In this document: positions 7,824 through 15,276 of the stretch, one piece after another | How positions within the stretch are numbered: position 1 is the first letter of the stretch | How the letters are laid out: each line of letters opens with the position of its first letter | Assembly (NCBI RefSeq): GCF_025143365.1 | Contig: NZ_JALXPE010000029.1 | Span: forward strand, 1-51,586 | Source of the DNA: Microbacterium sp. p3-SID336 | Lineage (GTDB): Bacteria; Actinomycetota; Actinomycetes; Actinomycetales; Microbacteriaceae | DNA length: 51,586 bases | Direction of reading: 5' to 3' | Notes under the pieces: generated by a model | Seen by the model: the letters and a program-made list of their open reading frames with translations, nothing else | The model's database searches: none | Told to the model about the DNA's origin: nothing | Made by a program: the position numbers and the translations under genes

Positions 7824-8830
7824 GGCTGGACGGCGGCGGCGAGGCTCTGGATCGCGTCACGCATCCACTCAGAGTACGACGATCCGTCCTCCAGCAGCTC
7901 CGTGAAGGCGACCACCGGGATGCCTGCGTCCTCCGCGGCCTTCTCGACGCGCTCGGTCTCCGCGCCTCCCGTCTGGGCGTTCGTCAGCAGCGCGGCGGCC
8001 TGACCCGAGCCGATCACGTCGAGCGCCTCGAGCAGCACGGCGGGGGCGACATCGCTGCCCTCTTCCACGGCCTCGGCGAAGCCCTGCGGGGTCACGTCGG
8101 TCAGACCGGCTGCGGCCGCGAGGTAGCCGGGCAGGGGCTCGGTCATGAACACGGGCGCTCCGGCGGCATCGGTCTTGAGGGTCTCCAGGTCGGCCTCGAA
8201 CCCCTCCAGGTCGGCGATGAGCTCGTCGGCGTTCGCCGAGAAGGTGTCGGCACCGTCGGGGTCGAGCTCCGTCAGCTCGTCGGCGATGGCCTCGACCACG
8301 TGGATCATGGTGTGCGGGTCGAACCACACGTGCTCGTTGAACCCTTCGATGTGGTCGTGGCCGGCGTGGTCGCCCTCGTCCTCGGCATGGTCGTGATCGT
8401 GGCCGTCCTCGGCCGTCGCCTCCTCGTCGCCGTGGGCGTGACCCTCCCCCTCGTGCCCCTCGTTCCCGGGGTAGTCGTGCGAGAACTCGACCGCGGTCAC
8501 CACGTGCGGACCGTCCGCATCCTGCAGCAGGCTGTCGATGAAGGCGTCGTACCCGCCGCCGTTCTCGACCACGAGGTCTGCCTTCTGCAGCGTGAGGCGG
8601 TCCCGCGCGCTGGCCTCGTACGAGTGCGGGTCCTGCGAGGCGGAGGTGATGATCGACTCGACCTCGACGCGGTCCCCGCCGATCTGCGCGGCGATGTCGC
8701 CGTAGATGTTGGTGCTCGCCACCACGGTGACGGTGTCGTCGTCCTGCCCCGTCGCGGCGGGGGTCGCGCATCCCGCCAGGGAGAGGGCGGCGACGGATGC
8801 GAGGGCGAGGGCGACGGCGGGCTTCTTCAT
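7820..8830 (-). CDS. znuA: zinc-binding lipoprotein ZnuA
   Basis: The 336-residue protein has a lipoprotein signal peptide ending LSLAGC (lipidated Cys21) and the cluster A-I solute-binding fold. The metal-ligand motifs are visible: HSYEASARD after the first strand, HVWFDPHTM near the centre and the PLPGYLAAAAG region. Between the first two lies a long acidic, His-rich loop (about 115-155; GHEGEGHAHGDEE, DGHDHDHAEDEGDHAGHDH) characteristic of zinc- rather than manganese-specific members. It captures zinc outside the membrane and delivers it to ZnuB. First gene of znuACB; the Zur-like box lies 20-35 nt upstream. Confidence 0.95.
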   Translation of the reverse strand: MKKPAVALALASVAALSLAGCATPAATGQDDDTVTVVASTNIYGDIAAQIGGDRVEVESIITSASQDPHSYEASARDRLTLQKADLVVENGGGYDAFIDSLLQDADGPHVVTAVEFSHDYPGNEGHEGEGHAHGDEEATAEDGHDHDHAEDEGDHAGHDHIEGFNEHVWFDPHTMIHVVEAIADELTELDPDGADTFSANADELIADLEGFEADLETLKTDAAGAPVFMTEPLPGYLAAAAGLTDVTPQGFAEAVEEGSDVAPAVLLEALDVIGSGQAAALLTNAQTGGAETERVEKAAEDAGIPVVAFTELLEDGSSYSEWMRDAIQSLAAAVQP

Positions 8831-8850
8831 GCCCTCACTCTAAACGCTAA

Positions 8851-8865
8851 TGAGAACCATTATCA
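8851..8865 (-). promoter_or_regulatory. Zur-type operator upstream of znuA
   Basis: The 15-mer TGAGAACCATTATCA is a near-palindrome matching the actinobacterial Zur pattern TGAAAATnATTTTCA (half-sites TGAnAA and TTnTCA around a central base). It lies 21-35 nt before the znuA start codon, where repressor binding would block transcription. It is AT-rich against a background of about 70% GC, which makes chance occurrence less likely. Confidence 0.82.
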
Positions 8866-8960
8866 AATCAATGTCGAGAGCGCGGGGAACCGGCCGTACC
8901 GCGCGGCACACTCACCGAGTGCACCGCACGGCGATGACCGATCCCCCGCCGTCCCCGAGC

Positions 8961-10652
8961 TCAGTCGGCGATCCCGCCCGGGGCGATCCAGGCGGTGGCC
9001 TCTCCGGGAAGAGCCGTGCCCACGAGCGCCGCCGTCGCCAGCACCGCGTCCTCGGCCGCCGCGCCCAGGTCGAACGCCTCGGTGCCGAAGTTCGTCACGA
9101 CCTCCCAGCCGTTCGGGCGGCGGAACCGCAGCACGTCATCCCGCCCGGTCTCGATCCACTCCAGGTCCTCCCCGGACTGGAGGATCCGGCGCAGCCGCAG
9201 CGCCTCGCGGTAGAGGTTGAGGGTGGACGCGGGGTCGGCGTCCTCCACCTCCACGGCGTGCTGCGCGAACCAGGACGGCTGCGGCAGATGCGCTCCGCCG
9301 CCGCCGAAGCCGTACGACGACCCGGACGCGGTCCACGGCAGCGGCACCCGGCACCCGTCGCGGCCGAGCCCGTCGAAGTCGGCTCCGCGGAAGAAGCCCG
9401 GGTCCTGGCGCTGCTCCGGCGCGATCTCGGCCACCTCGTGCAGGCCCAGCTCTTCGCCCTGATACAGGTAGGCGCTGCCGGGGAGCCCGAGCAGCAGCAG
9501 GGTCGCAGCGTGCGCGCGGCGCAGTCCGCCCTCGCGGTCGAGGCCCTCCTCCGGCCCGCCCGCGCGGACCCACTCGGTGCCCTGCTTCACGGCGCGGCCC
9601 CGCAGCGGCGGAAGGCCGTACCGGGTCGCGTGCCTGGTCACGTCGTGGTTCGAGAGCACCCATGTGGTCGACGAGCCCGCGGCGTGCGCCTGTGCCAGGT
9701 TGTCGGCGATGATGCGCGGGAAGTCGGCGGCGTCGAAGTCGGCCACGAGCAGGTCGAAGTTGAACGCCTGCCCCAGTCCATCGGCGGAGGCGTACTTCGC
9801 GCGGCGCTCGGGCGTCTCCACCCACGCCTCGGCGACGGCGGTGCGCGGCGGGTCGTACTCGTTGAACACCCGGCGCCAGTCGGCGTAGATCTCGTGCACG
9901 TCGTCGCGGTCGATCATCGGGTGGCTGCCGGACGAGCGATCCATCGCATCGAGCTGGGCGCGGGAGGGCAGCGGCTCGGTGAGGTCCTTCGTGAGCATGT
10001 GGGCGACGTCGATGCGGAACCCGTCGACGCCGCGGTCCGACCAGAAGCGCAGCGTGGTGAGGAAGTCCTCACGCACCTCGGGGTGGTCCCAGTTCAGGTC
10101 GGGCTGCTCCACGGCGAAGTTGTGCAGATACCACTGGCCGTCCTCCACGCGCTCCCACGCGCTGCCGCCGAAGATCGAGATCCAGTCGGTCGGCGGCTCG
10201 GAGCCGTCGGGCCCTGTCCCCTCGCGGAAGATGTAACGCTCGCGGGCGGCCGATCCGCGGCCGGCGGCGAGCGCCTCCTGGAACCAGGCGTGCTGGTCGG
10301 AGGTGTGGTTGGGGACGATGTCGACGACCACACGGATGCCGCGGGCGTGCAGCGCCTCGACCATCGCGTCGAAGTCGTCGAGGGTGCCGAGGCGGGGGTC
10401 GACGTTCCGGTAGTCGGCGACGTCGTAGCCGCCGTCGGCGAGCTCGGACGGGTAGAACGGGCTCAGCCACACCGCGTCGATGCCGAGCTCGGCGAGGTAG
10501 TCGGCTCGGGAGACGATGCCGGGGATGTCCCCGATGCCGTCGCCGTCGGCGTCCGCGAAGCTCCGCGGGTAGATCTGGTACACCGCGGCCTGGCGCCACC
10601 AGGTCGCGGTCTTGTCGTCTTCGCGGGTCTCGGTGAGCAGCGAATCGGTCAT
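8961..10652 (-). CDS. alpha-glucosidase / oligo-1,6-glucosidase, GH13
   Basis: The 563-residue enzyme has the GH13 (beta/alpha)8 signatures: AVYQIYPRSFADADGDGIGDIPGI (22-46), DIVPNHTS (111-118), GFRIDVAH with nucleophile near Asp215, the acid/base Glu near 275 in AVAEAW, and SNHD near Asp337. It hydrolyses alpha-glucosidic bonds of short oligosaccharides in the cytoplasm. The GIGD signature and lack of a signal peptide fit intracellular maltose/isomaltose-type glucosidases. The ATG at 10652 has AAGGAG about 12 nt upstream; an in-frame extension would overlap the permease gene. Last gene of the ABC-transporter operon controlled by the divergent ROK regulator. Confidence 0.92.
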   Translation of the reverse strand: MTDSLLTETREDDKTATWWRQAAVYQIYPRSFADADGDGIGDIPGIVSRADYLAELGIDAVWLSPFYPSELADGGYDVADYRNVDPRLGTLDDFDAMVEALHARGIRVVVDIVPNHTSDQHAWFQEALAAGRGSAARERYIFREGTGPDGSEPPTDWISIFGGSAWERVEDGQWYLHNFAVEQPDLNWDHPEVREDFLTTLRFWSDRGVDGFRIDVAHMLTKDLTEPLPSRAQLDAMDRSSGSHPMIDRDDVHEIYADWRRVFNEYDPPRTAVAEAWVETPERRAKYASADGLGQAFNFDLLVADFDAADFPRIIADNLAQAHAAGSSTTWVLSNHDVTRHATRYGLPPLRGRAVKQGTEWVRAGGPEEGLDREGGLRRAHAATLLLLGLPGSAYLYQGEELGLHEVAEIAPEQRQDPGFFRGADFDGLGRDGCRVPLPWTASGSSYGFGGGGAHLPQPSWFAQHAVEVEDADPASTLNLYREALRLRRILQSGEDLEWIETGRDDVLRFRRPNGWEVVTNFGTEAFDLGAAAEDAVLATAALVGTALPGEATAWIAPGGIAD

Positions 10653-10689
10653 GAGGGGTGAAGCTCCTTGCTTTCGTGCGGTGGTCGGG

Positions 10690-11568
10690 TCAGCCCTTGA
10701 CGGCACCCTGCGTGACGCCCTCCATCACCCAGCGCTGAGTGAAGAGGTAGGCGACGATCGCGGGCGCCATCGCCATCAGGTAGGAGGCGAAGGCGACGTT
10801 GTAGTTGTTGCTGAACTGGTTCTGGAAGAGGTTCTGCCGCACGGGCAGGGTCTGCAGGTTCGGATCGGAGATGATCAGCGACGGCATCATGAAGTCGTTC
10901 CAGGCGTACAGGAACGCGAAGATGCCGACGGTGGCGCTCATCGGGGCGAGCAGCGGGAAGATGAGCCGCCAGAACGTCTGCCACGTGCTGGCGCCGTCGA
11001 TGCGCGCGCTCTCCTCGAGCTCGATCGGGATCGACCGCAGGAACGCGGTGAACAGCAGCACGCTGAAGCTGAGCTGGAACATCGTGGCGAGGATGATCAC
11101 GCCGAACGGGTTGTCGAGCCCGACGCGGCCGGTGAGCTGGATCTGCGGCAGCGCCACCACCGGGAACGGGATGAACATCGCGGCGAGCAGATAGAAGAAC
11201 GAGTAGCGGAACAGCCGCCGGTCCCAGTTGCGAACGATCGCGTAGGAGGCGAAGGCCGCCAGCACGATCGTGGCGATGACCGTCCCGGCGGTGACGAGCA
11301 GCGAGATGGCGGCGCCCACGGGGAACTTGGTGAGGGTCCACGCCTGCACGAATCCGTCGATGCTGAACGGCGCCGGGAAGGAGAAGGCGTTGCCGTCGAC
11401 CGCCTGCCCCGTGGTCTTGAACGCCATCGAGATGGTCACGTACAGCGGGATGAGGACCGTCGCCGTGCACAGGATCAGGATGATGGTGCCCGACCAGTTG
11501 ACGCGCTCCATCTTCTGCCGCTTCTTCCGCCCGGTCGCGGGAGCGGTCGTGAGGGTCTGCGTGGTCAT
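10690..11568 (-). CDS. carbohydrate ABC transporter permease, MalG type
   Basis: The 292-residue membrane protein has six predicted helices and the EAA motif ELEESARIDGASTWQTFWRLIFPLLAP (about 190-216), which docks the ATPase. It ends RWVMEGVTQGAVKG, the usual MalG-type C-terminus. The ATG overlaps the stop of the partner permease as ATGA. No ATPase gene is present in the locus, so it probably uses a shared MsiK-type ATPase encoded elsewhere, as is common in actinobacteria. Confidence 0.93.
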   Translation of the reverse strand: MTTQTLTTAPATGRKKRQKMERVNWSGTIILILCTATVLIPLYVTISMAFKTTGQAVDGNAFSFPAPFSIDGFVQAWTLTKFPVGAAISLLVTAGTVIATIVLAAFASYAIVRNWDRRLFRYSFFYLLAAMFIPFPVVALPQIQLTGRVGLDNPFGVIILATMFQLSFSVLLFTAFLRSIPIELEESARIDGASTWQTFWRLIFPLLAPMSATVGIFAFLYAWNDFMMPSLIISDPNLQTLPVRQNLFQNQFSNNYNVAFASYLMAMAPAIVAYLFTQRWVMEGVTQGAVKG

Positions 11569-12515
11569 CAGAACGTGTTCCTTCCACGGGTCAGCGAGAG
11601 CTGGAGGATGGAGATGAGGACGGCCACGATGAAGAAGATCGTCGCGTTGGCCATCTGATACGCGTAGTCGCCGCCGTTGAAGCCCGCGATGATCGTCATG
11701 GCGACGCTGCGGGTGGCGGTGCCGGGCCCGCCGTTGGTGAGGCCGACGATGATGTCGTACGCGTTCAGGAAGCCCTTGAACCCGAGGATGACGTTGATCA
11801 CCACGTAGCCGGCGACCAGCGGAATCGTGATGCGGGTGAGCTGCTGCGTGCGGCTCGCGCCGTCGATGCTCGCCGCCTCGTACACCTCGCCCGGCACGGA
11901 GAGCAGCCCGGCGATGTAGATGAGCAGCGTGCCGGGAACGGCCTGCCAGGCGGTGACGATGACGATCGCGACCCACGCCAGGTCGGGGTTCGCGAGCAGG
12001 CTCGTCTCCAGCCACGGGATGCCGGCCGCCGCGCCGGCCGCGGGCAGCGAGTTCGAGAACAGGAAGTTGAAGACGTAGGCGATGATGATGCCCGAGATCA
12101 CCATCGGGATCACGAAGATCGTGCGCAGCCCGGTCTTGAAGCGGATGCGGGAGGTGAGCCCGACGGCCAGCAGGAAGGCGATGACGTTCACGACGATCAC
12201 GGTCGCGATCGAGAACCCGAACGTGAAGAGGTAGCTCTGCAGGATGGCCGGGTCGCTGAACAGGGCGATGTAGTTGGTCAGCCCGTTGAAGTTCCATTCG
12301 CCGAGGCCGATCGAGTCGGTGAAGCTGAAGAAGATGCCGATGACACCCGGGACCGTGATCGCCAGCGTGAAGATCACCAGGGTCGGCAGCAGGAACAGGT
12401 AGTAGATCGGCTCGACGCGGCGGGTGTGGCGGCGCATCTTCCGCTCCCCGCCGGTGACGATCGCGGTGGTGCTCGCGTCCGTCCGGGTGCTGGCGGTCGT
12501 GGTGCTGGTGCTCAT
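11568..12515 (-). CDS. carbohydrate ABC transporter permease, MalF type
   Basis: The 315-residue protein has a cytoplasmic N-terminus rich in Ser/Thr, then six or more helices beginning PIYYLFLLPTLVIFTLAITVPG. The EAA motif EVYEAASIDGASRTQQLTRITIPL lies around 215-238. It pairs with the downstream MalG-type subunit (ATGA overlap) and the upstream lipoprotein (overlap at 12512-12515). Substrate is probably an alpha-glucoside, judging by the GH13 enzyme in the same operon. Confidence 0.93.
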   Translation of the reverse strand: MSTSTTTASTRTDASTTAIVTGGERKMRRHTRRVEPIYYLFLLPTLVIFTLAITVPGVIGIFFSFTDSIGLGEWNFNGLTNYIALFSDPAILQSYLFTFGFSIATVIVVNVIAFLLAVGLTSRIRFKTGLRTIFVIPMVISGIIIAYVFNFLFSNSLPAAGAAAGIPWLETSLLANPDLAWVAIVIVTAWQAVPGTLLIYIAGLLSVPGEVYEAASIDGASRTQQLTRITIPLVAGYVVINVILGFKGFLNAYDIIVGLTNGGPGTATRSVAMTIIAGFNGGDYAYQMANATIFFIVAVLISILQLSLTRGRNTF

Positions 12516-13837
12516 GGCGCGGACTCCTCTGTCTCGCCCGATGCGGAATCCTCGGAGGTCGGGATGGGGGCGCGGAAGGCGATACGAGCCCAGTCGGCGT
12601 CCATGGTGCGGAGGATGGACGACGGCGGGGCGCCGAGCACCATGGCCTGCGCGTAGTTGAAGACCGGCAGCGTCTTGGGGACGAGCACCGAGGGGCCCTG
12701 ATAGATCTGGCCGCCCTCGTAGTACGGGATCATGCCCTCGACGCGGGGGTCGTCGGGCGGAGCCGCCTCCGTGGTCGGGGTGAACCCGAGCTGCGACGCG
12801 TTGTACTCCTCGATGTTCTCCGGCAGGTAGAGGTACTCCAGGAAGTCGCGTGCGGCCTCTTGGTGTCGCGACTCCTCCGGGATCATCGCCGCGAGGTCCA
12901 TGTTCACGCGCACGGCCAGGTCGTCGGGGTCGTCGGTCATCGGCAGGGGGAAGGTGCCGAGTTCCAGATCCGGGTCCGTCTTCGCGATCTCGCTGAAGGC
13001 CCAGGGGCCCTGCAGGTACATGGCGGCCTCGCCCTTCGCGAAGGCCAGGTTGCCATCGCCGTATCCGCGACTGGCGGCATCCTCGTTCGTGTAGTCGTTC
13101 ACGAGCTGCATCATCTTGTCCATCGGCTCGGCGAAGTCCTTCTCGAAGGAGACCTCGGAGTCCGGACCGACCTCGGTGCCCTCGGCGGCGAGCGCGTCGA
13201 AGAACTCCAGCACGTCGAGTGAACCGCCCACGGCGTAGTCGTACCAGCCCTGAGCCACCGTCCAGTCGTCCTTGAACGTGCCGTAGAACGGGTCGATGCC
13301 GGCTTCGCGGAGCTGATCGCAGAGCGCGATGAGCTCGTCCCACGTCTGCGGCACCTCCAGGCCCTGCTCTTCGAAGATCTGCGCGTTGTAGATGACGGAC
13401 GCCGCCATGACCGAGTAGGGCAGCGCGCTGGTGCGCCCCTCGCAGGAGCCGTACTGGTCCATGAGCGGCTGCAGGTCGTCGCGGATGTCCGCTGCGGCGT
13501 CGGTCTCGGAGAGGTCGGTGAGCGCACAGCGCTGCACGAAGCGTGCGACCTCGTAGTTGTAGTTGGCGAGCATGATGTCCGGCGGGTTGCCGCGGACGAA
13601 GCTCGCGGACACCACGTCGACGCCGGACGTGTCGATCTCGACGCGGACGTCGTCCTGCGACGCGTTGTACTCCGCCACGAGATCCGTCATGAAGGGGATG
13701 GCCTCGCGCTTGCTGAAGGTGAAGCGGATGGTCTCGGCCCCGTCGCCCGCTGCGCAGCTCGTGAGCGCGGCCCCGGTCAGCGCGAGGCCGAGCGCGCCGG
13801 CTGTCCAGCGCACCGCCCGTGTTCGTGATGCAGACAC
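12512..13837 (-). CDS. sugar ABC transporter substrate-binding lipoprotein
   Basis: The 441-residue protein has a lipoprotein signal peptide ending ALTSC (Cys28) and the family 1 extracellular binding fold: TIRFTFSKREAIPFMTDLVAEYNASQDDVRVEI, GNPPDIMLANYNYEVARF, AASVIYNAQIFEEQGLEVPQTWDEL and FAKGEAAMYLQGPWAF. It delivers a sugar to the two permeases. The GTG start gives a correct signal peptide. First gene of the operon; the ROK regulator is divergent, with an AT-rich inverted repeat between. Confidence 0.92.
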   Translation of the reverse strand: MSASRTRAVRWTAGALGLALTGAALTSCAAGDGAETIRFTFSKREAIPFMTDLVAEYNASQDDVRVEIDTSGVDVVSASFVRGNPPDIMLANYNYEVARFVQRCALTDLSETDAAADIRDDLQPLMDQYGSCEGRTSALPYSVMAASVIYNAQIFEEQGLEVPQTWDELIALCDQLREAGIDPFYGTFKDDWTVAQGWYDYAVGGSLDVLEFFDALAAEGTEVGPDSEVSFEKDFAEPMDKMMQLVNDYTNEDAASRGYGDGNLAFAKGEAAMYLQGPWAFSEIAKTDPDLELGTFPLPMTDDPDDLAVRVNMDLAAMIPEESRHQEAARDFLEYLYLPENIEEYNASQLGFTPTTEAAPPDDPRVEGMIPYYEGGQIYQGPSVLVPKTLPVFNYAQAMVLGAPPSSILRTMDADWARIAFRAPIPTSEDSASGETEESAP

Positions 13838-13867
13838 CGTCGTCCTTCCGTCCGTAGATGCGGGGAG

Positions 13868-13888
13868 TAAATCTAGTGAGCGAATTTA
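13868..13888. promoter_or_regulatory. probable operator of the ROK-regulated sugar operon
   Basis: TAAAT at 13868-13872 and ATTTA at 13884-13888 form an inverted repeat with an 11-bp spacer, in an AT-rich patch between the divergent binding-protein and ROK genes. It sits about 30 nt before the binding-protein start and 50 nt before the regulator start, a position that could control both. Assignment to the ROK protein is inference. Confidence 0.55.
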
Positions 13889-13937
13889 GTCCGTCAGGAG
13901 GTACTGTCTCATCTGGGCGACAGAAAGGTCAAGGGGA

Positions 13938-15158
13938 GTGACAGAGGTCTCGACAGGACTCGGCACCGGGCGCGCGAGCGTCAGCGCCGTGCTCGACTTC
14001 GCCTGGAACGCCGGCGAGTTCACCGCCACGGAGGCCATGGCCGGCACCTCCCTCACCCGTTCCACGGCCATCGACGCGATCGACACCCTCGTCGCCGCCG
14101 ACGTGCTGCGCGAGCTGCCGAACGCGCGCGCCACCGGCGAGTACCGCTCCGGACGCCCCGCCCGCCGCTTCGCCCTCTCCCCCGACCTCGGCGTCGTGCT
14201 GGGCGTCGACGCCGGAGACACCCACCTCGCGGTCACCGTCGCCGACCTGCACGACCGCACCCTCGTCCATCACCGCGTCGACCTCGACCCCGCGCAGAGC
14301 GCCGCCGATCGCCGAAGCACGATCCTGCGACACCTCTCCGCGGCTCGCGAGGAGGCCGACGCGTCACCGGATCGCGTGCTCGCCGTGTGCGTCGGAGTGG
14401 CGGCGCCCGTCGACAGGGACGGGATCTCCCCTCCGCACCCCGACGGCTTCTGGGAGCGCACGAACCCCGGCCTCGCCGACGCCCTCCGCGACTGGGCGCC
14501 CGTGGTCCAGGTCAAGAACGACGCGCAGCTCGCGGCCATCGCCGAGGGCACGATCGGTGTCGCCGTGGACTGTCGCGACTACGTGGCCCTGCTCGCGAGC
14601 GAGCGCTTCGGCGGCGGGGTCGTGGTCGACGGGCACGTGCTGCACGGTGCGCACGGCGGTGTCGGCGAAGGAGTGGTGTTCGACCACATCGTCGGCGTCG
14701 GCTCGGCGTTCGGCCTCCGGTACGCGCTGCAGGAGCAGTCACGGGCTGTCGTCGAGAGCGGAGAGGCCGCGGCCGACGGGGCCCTCGGCCGACTCGTGGC
14801 GGACGGGCCCGTCGATCCCCGGCTCGTGCTCACCCTCGCGGCCTCCGGCGACCCCGATGCCCTGCGCGTGGCCGAGCGCGTCGGCGCCACGGTCGCCCGC
14901 GTGGTCGGCGTGCTCGGCAGCATGTACGACCCCGCGCGGGTCATCGTGTGCGGAGCGGTCGCGGAGAGCATCGAGCCCGTGCTCGCCGCTGCCCGCCGCA
15001 TCCTCCCCGCGGAGCTGCACCTGCCGGCGCCCGAGATCCTCGCCTCGACGCTCGGCGCGGAGGTCGTGTCCGTCGGCGCCGTCGCGACCGCCCGCCGCGC
15101 CGCACGCGAGCACGCGGTGCCCCGGCTCGCCGCGCAGCGCCTCACCGCGACCGCCTGA
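13938..15158 (+). CDS. ROK-family transcriptional repressor
   Basis: The 406-residue protein has an N-terminal winged helix-turn-helix (SAVLDFAWNAGEFTATEAMAGTSLTRSTAIDAIDTLVAADVLREL, about 15-60) and a C-terminal ROK sugar-kinase-like domain with VVLGVDAGDTHLAV (phosphate-loop region) and VVVDGHVLHGAHGGVGEGV. The usual zinc-binding cysteine cluster CxCGxxGC of ROK proteins is absent: the region after the hinge reads FDHIVGVGSAFG. Sugar binding probably releases DNA. The GTG start is preceded by AAAGG at 13924-13928. Divergent from the sugar ABC operon, which it most likely represses. Confidence 0.9.
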   Translation: MTEVSTGLGTGRASVSAVLDFAWNAGEFTATEAMAGTSLTRSTAIDAIDTLVAADVLRELPNARATGEYRSGRPARRFALSPDLGVVLGVDAGDTHLAVTVADLHDRTLVHHRVDLDPAQSAADRRSTILRHLSAAREEADASPDRVLAVCVGVAAPVDRDGISPPHPDGFWERTNPGLADALRDWAPVVQVKNDAQLAAIAEGTIGVAVDCRDYVALLASERFGGGVVVDGHVLHGAHGGVGEGVVFDHIVGVGSAFGLRYALQEQSRAVVESGEAAADGALGRLVADGPVDPRLVLTLAASGDPDALRVAERVGATVARVVGVLGSMYDPARVIVCGAVAESIEPVLAAARRILPAELHLPAPEILASTLGAEVVSVGAVATARRAAREHAVPRLAAQRLTATA

Positions 15159-15171
15159 TCGCCGCTGGACC

Positions 15172-15206
15172 GACTGGGCATGAGCGGCCCGGTGAGTATG
15201 CCCGTC
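15172..15206. terminator. hairpin between convergent genes
   Basis: GACtGGGCAT at 15172-15181 pairs with ATGCCCGTC at 15198-15206 (one bulged T, 16-nt loop). It lies 14 nt after the ROK gene stop. Without a T-tract its function as a terminator is only likely. The remaining 70 nt before the next gene show nothing further. Confidence 0.45.
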
Positions 15207-15276
15207 GACACAGCTCCGACTCGAGCAGCGCCCTCGATCGGCTCGTGCGGGCGCCGTTGGTCCGCGAGACCGACGA

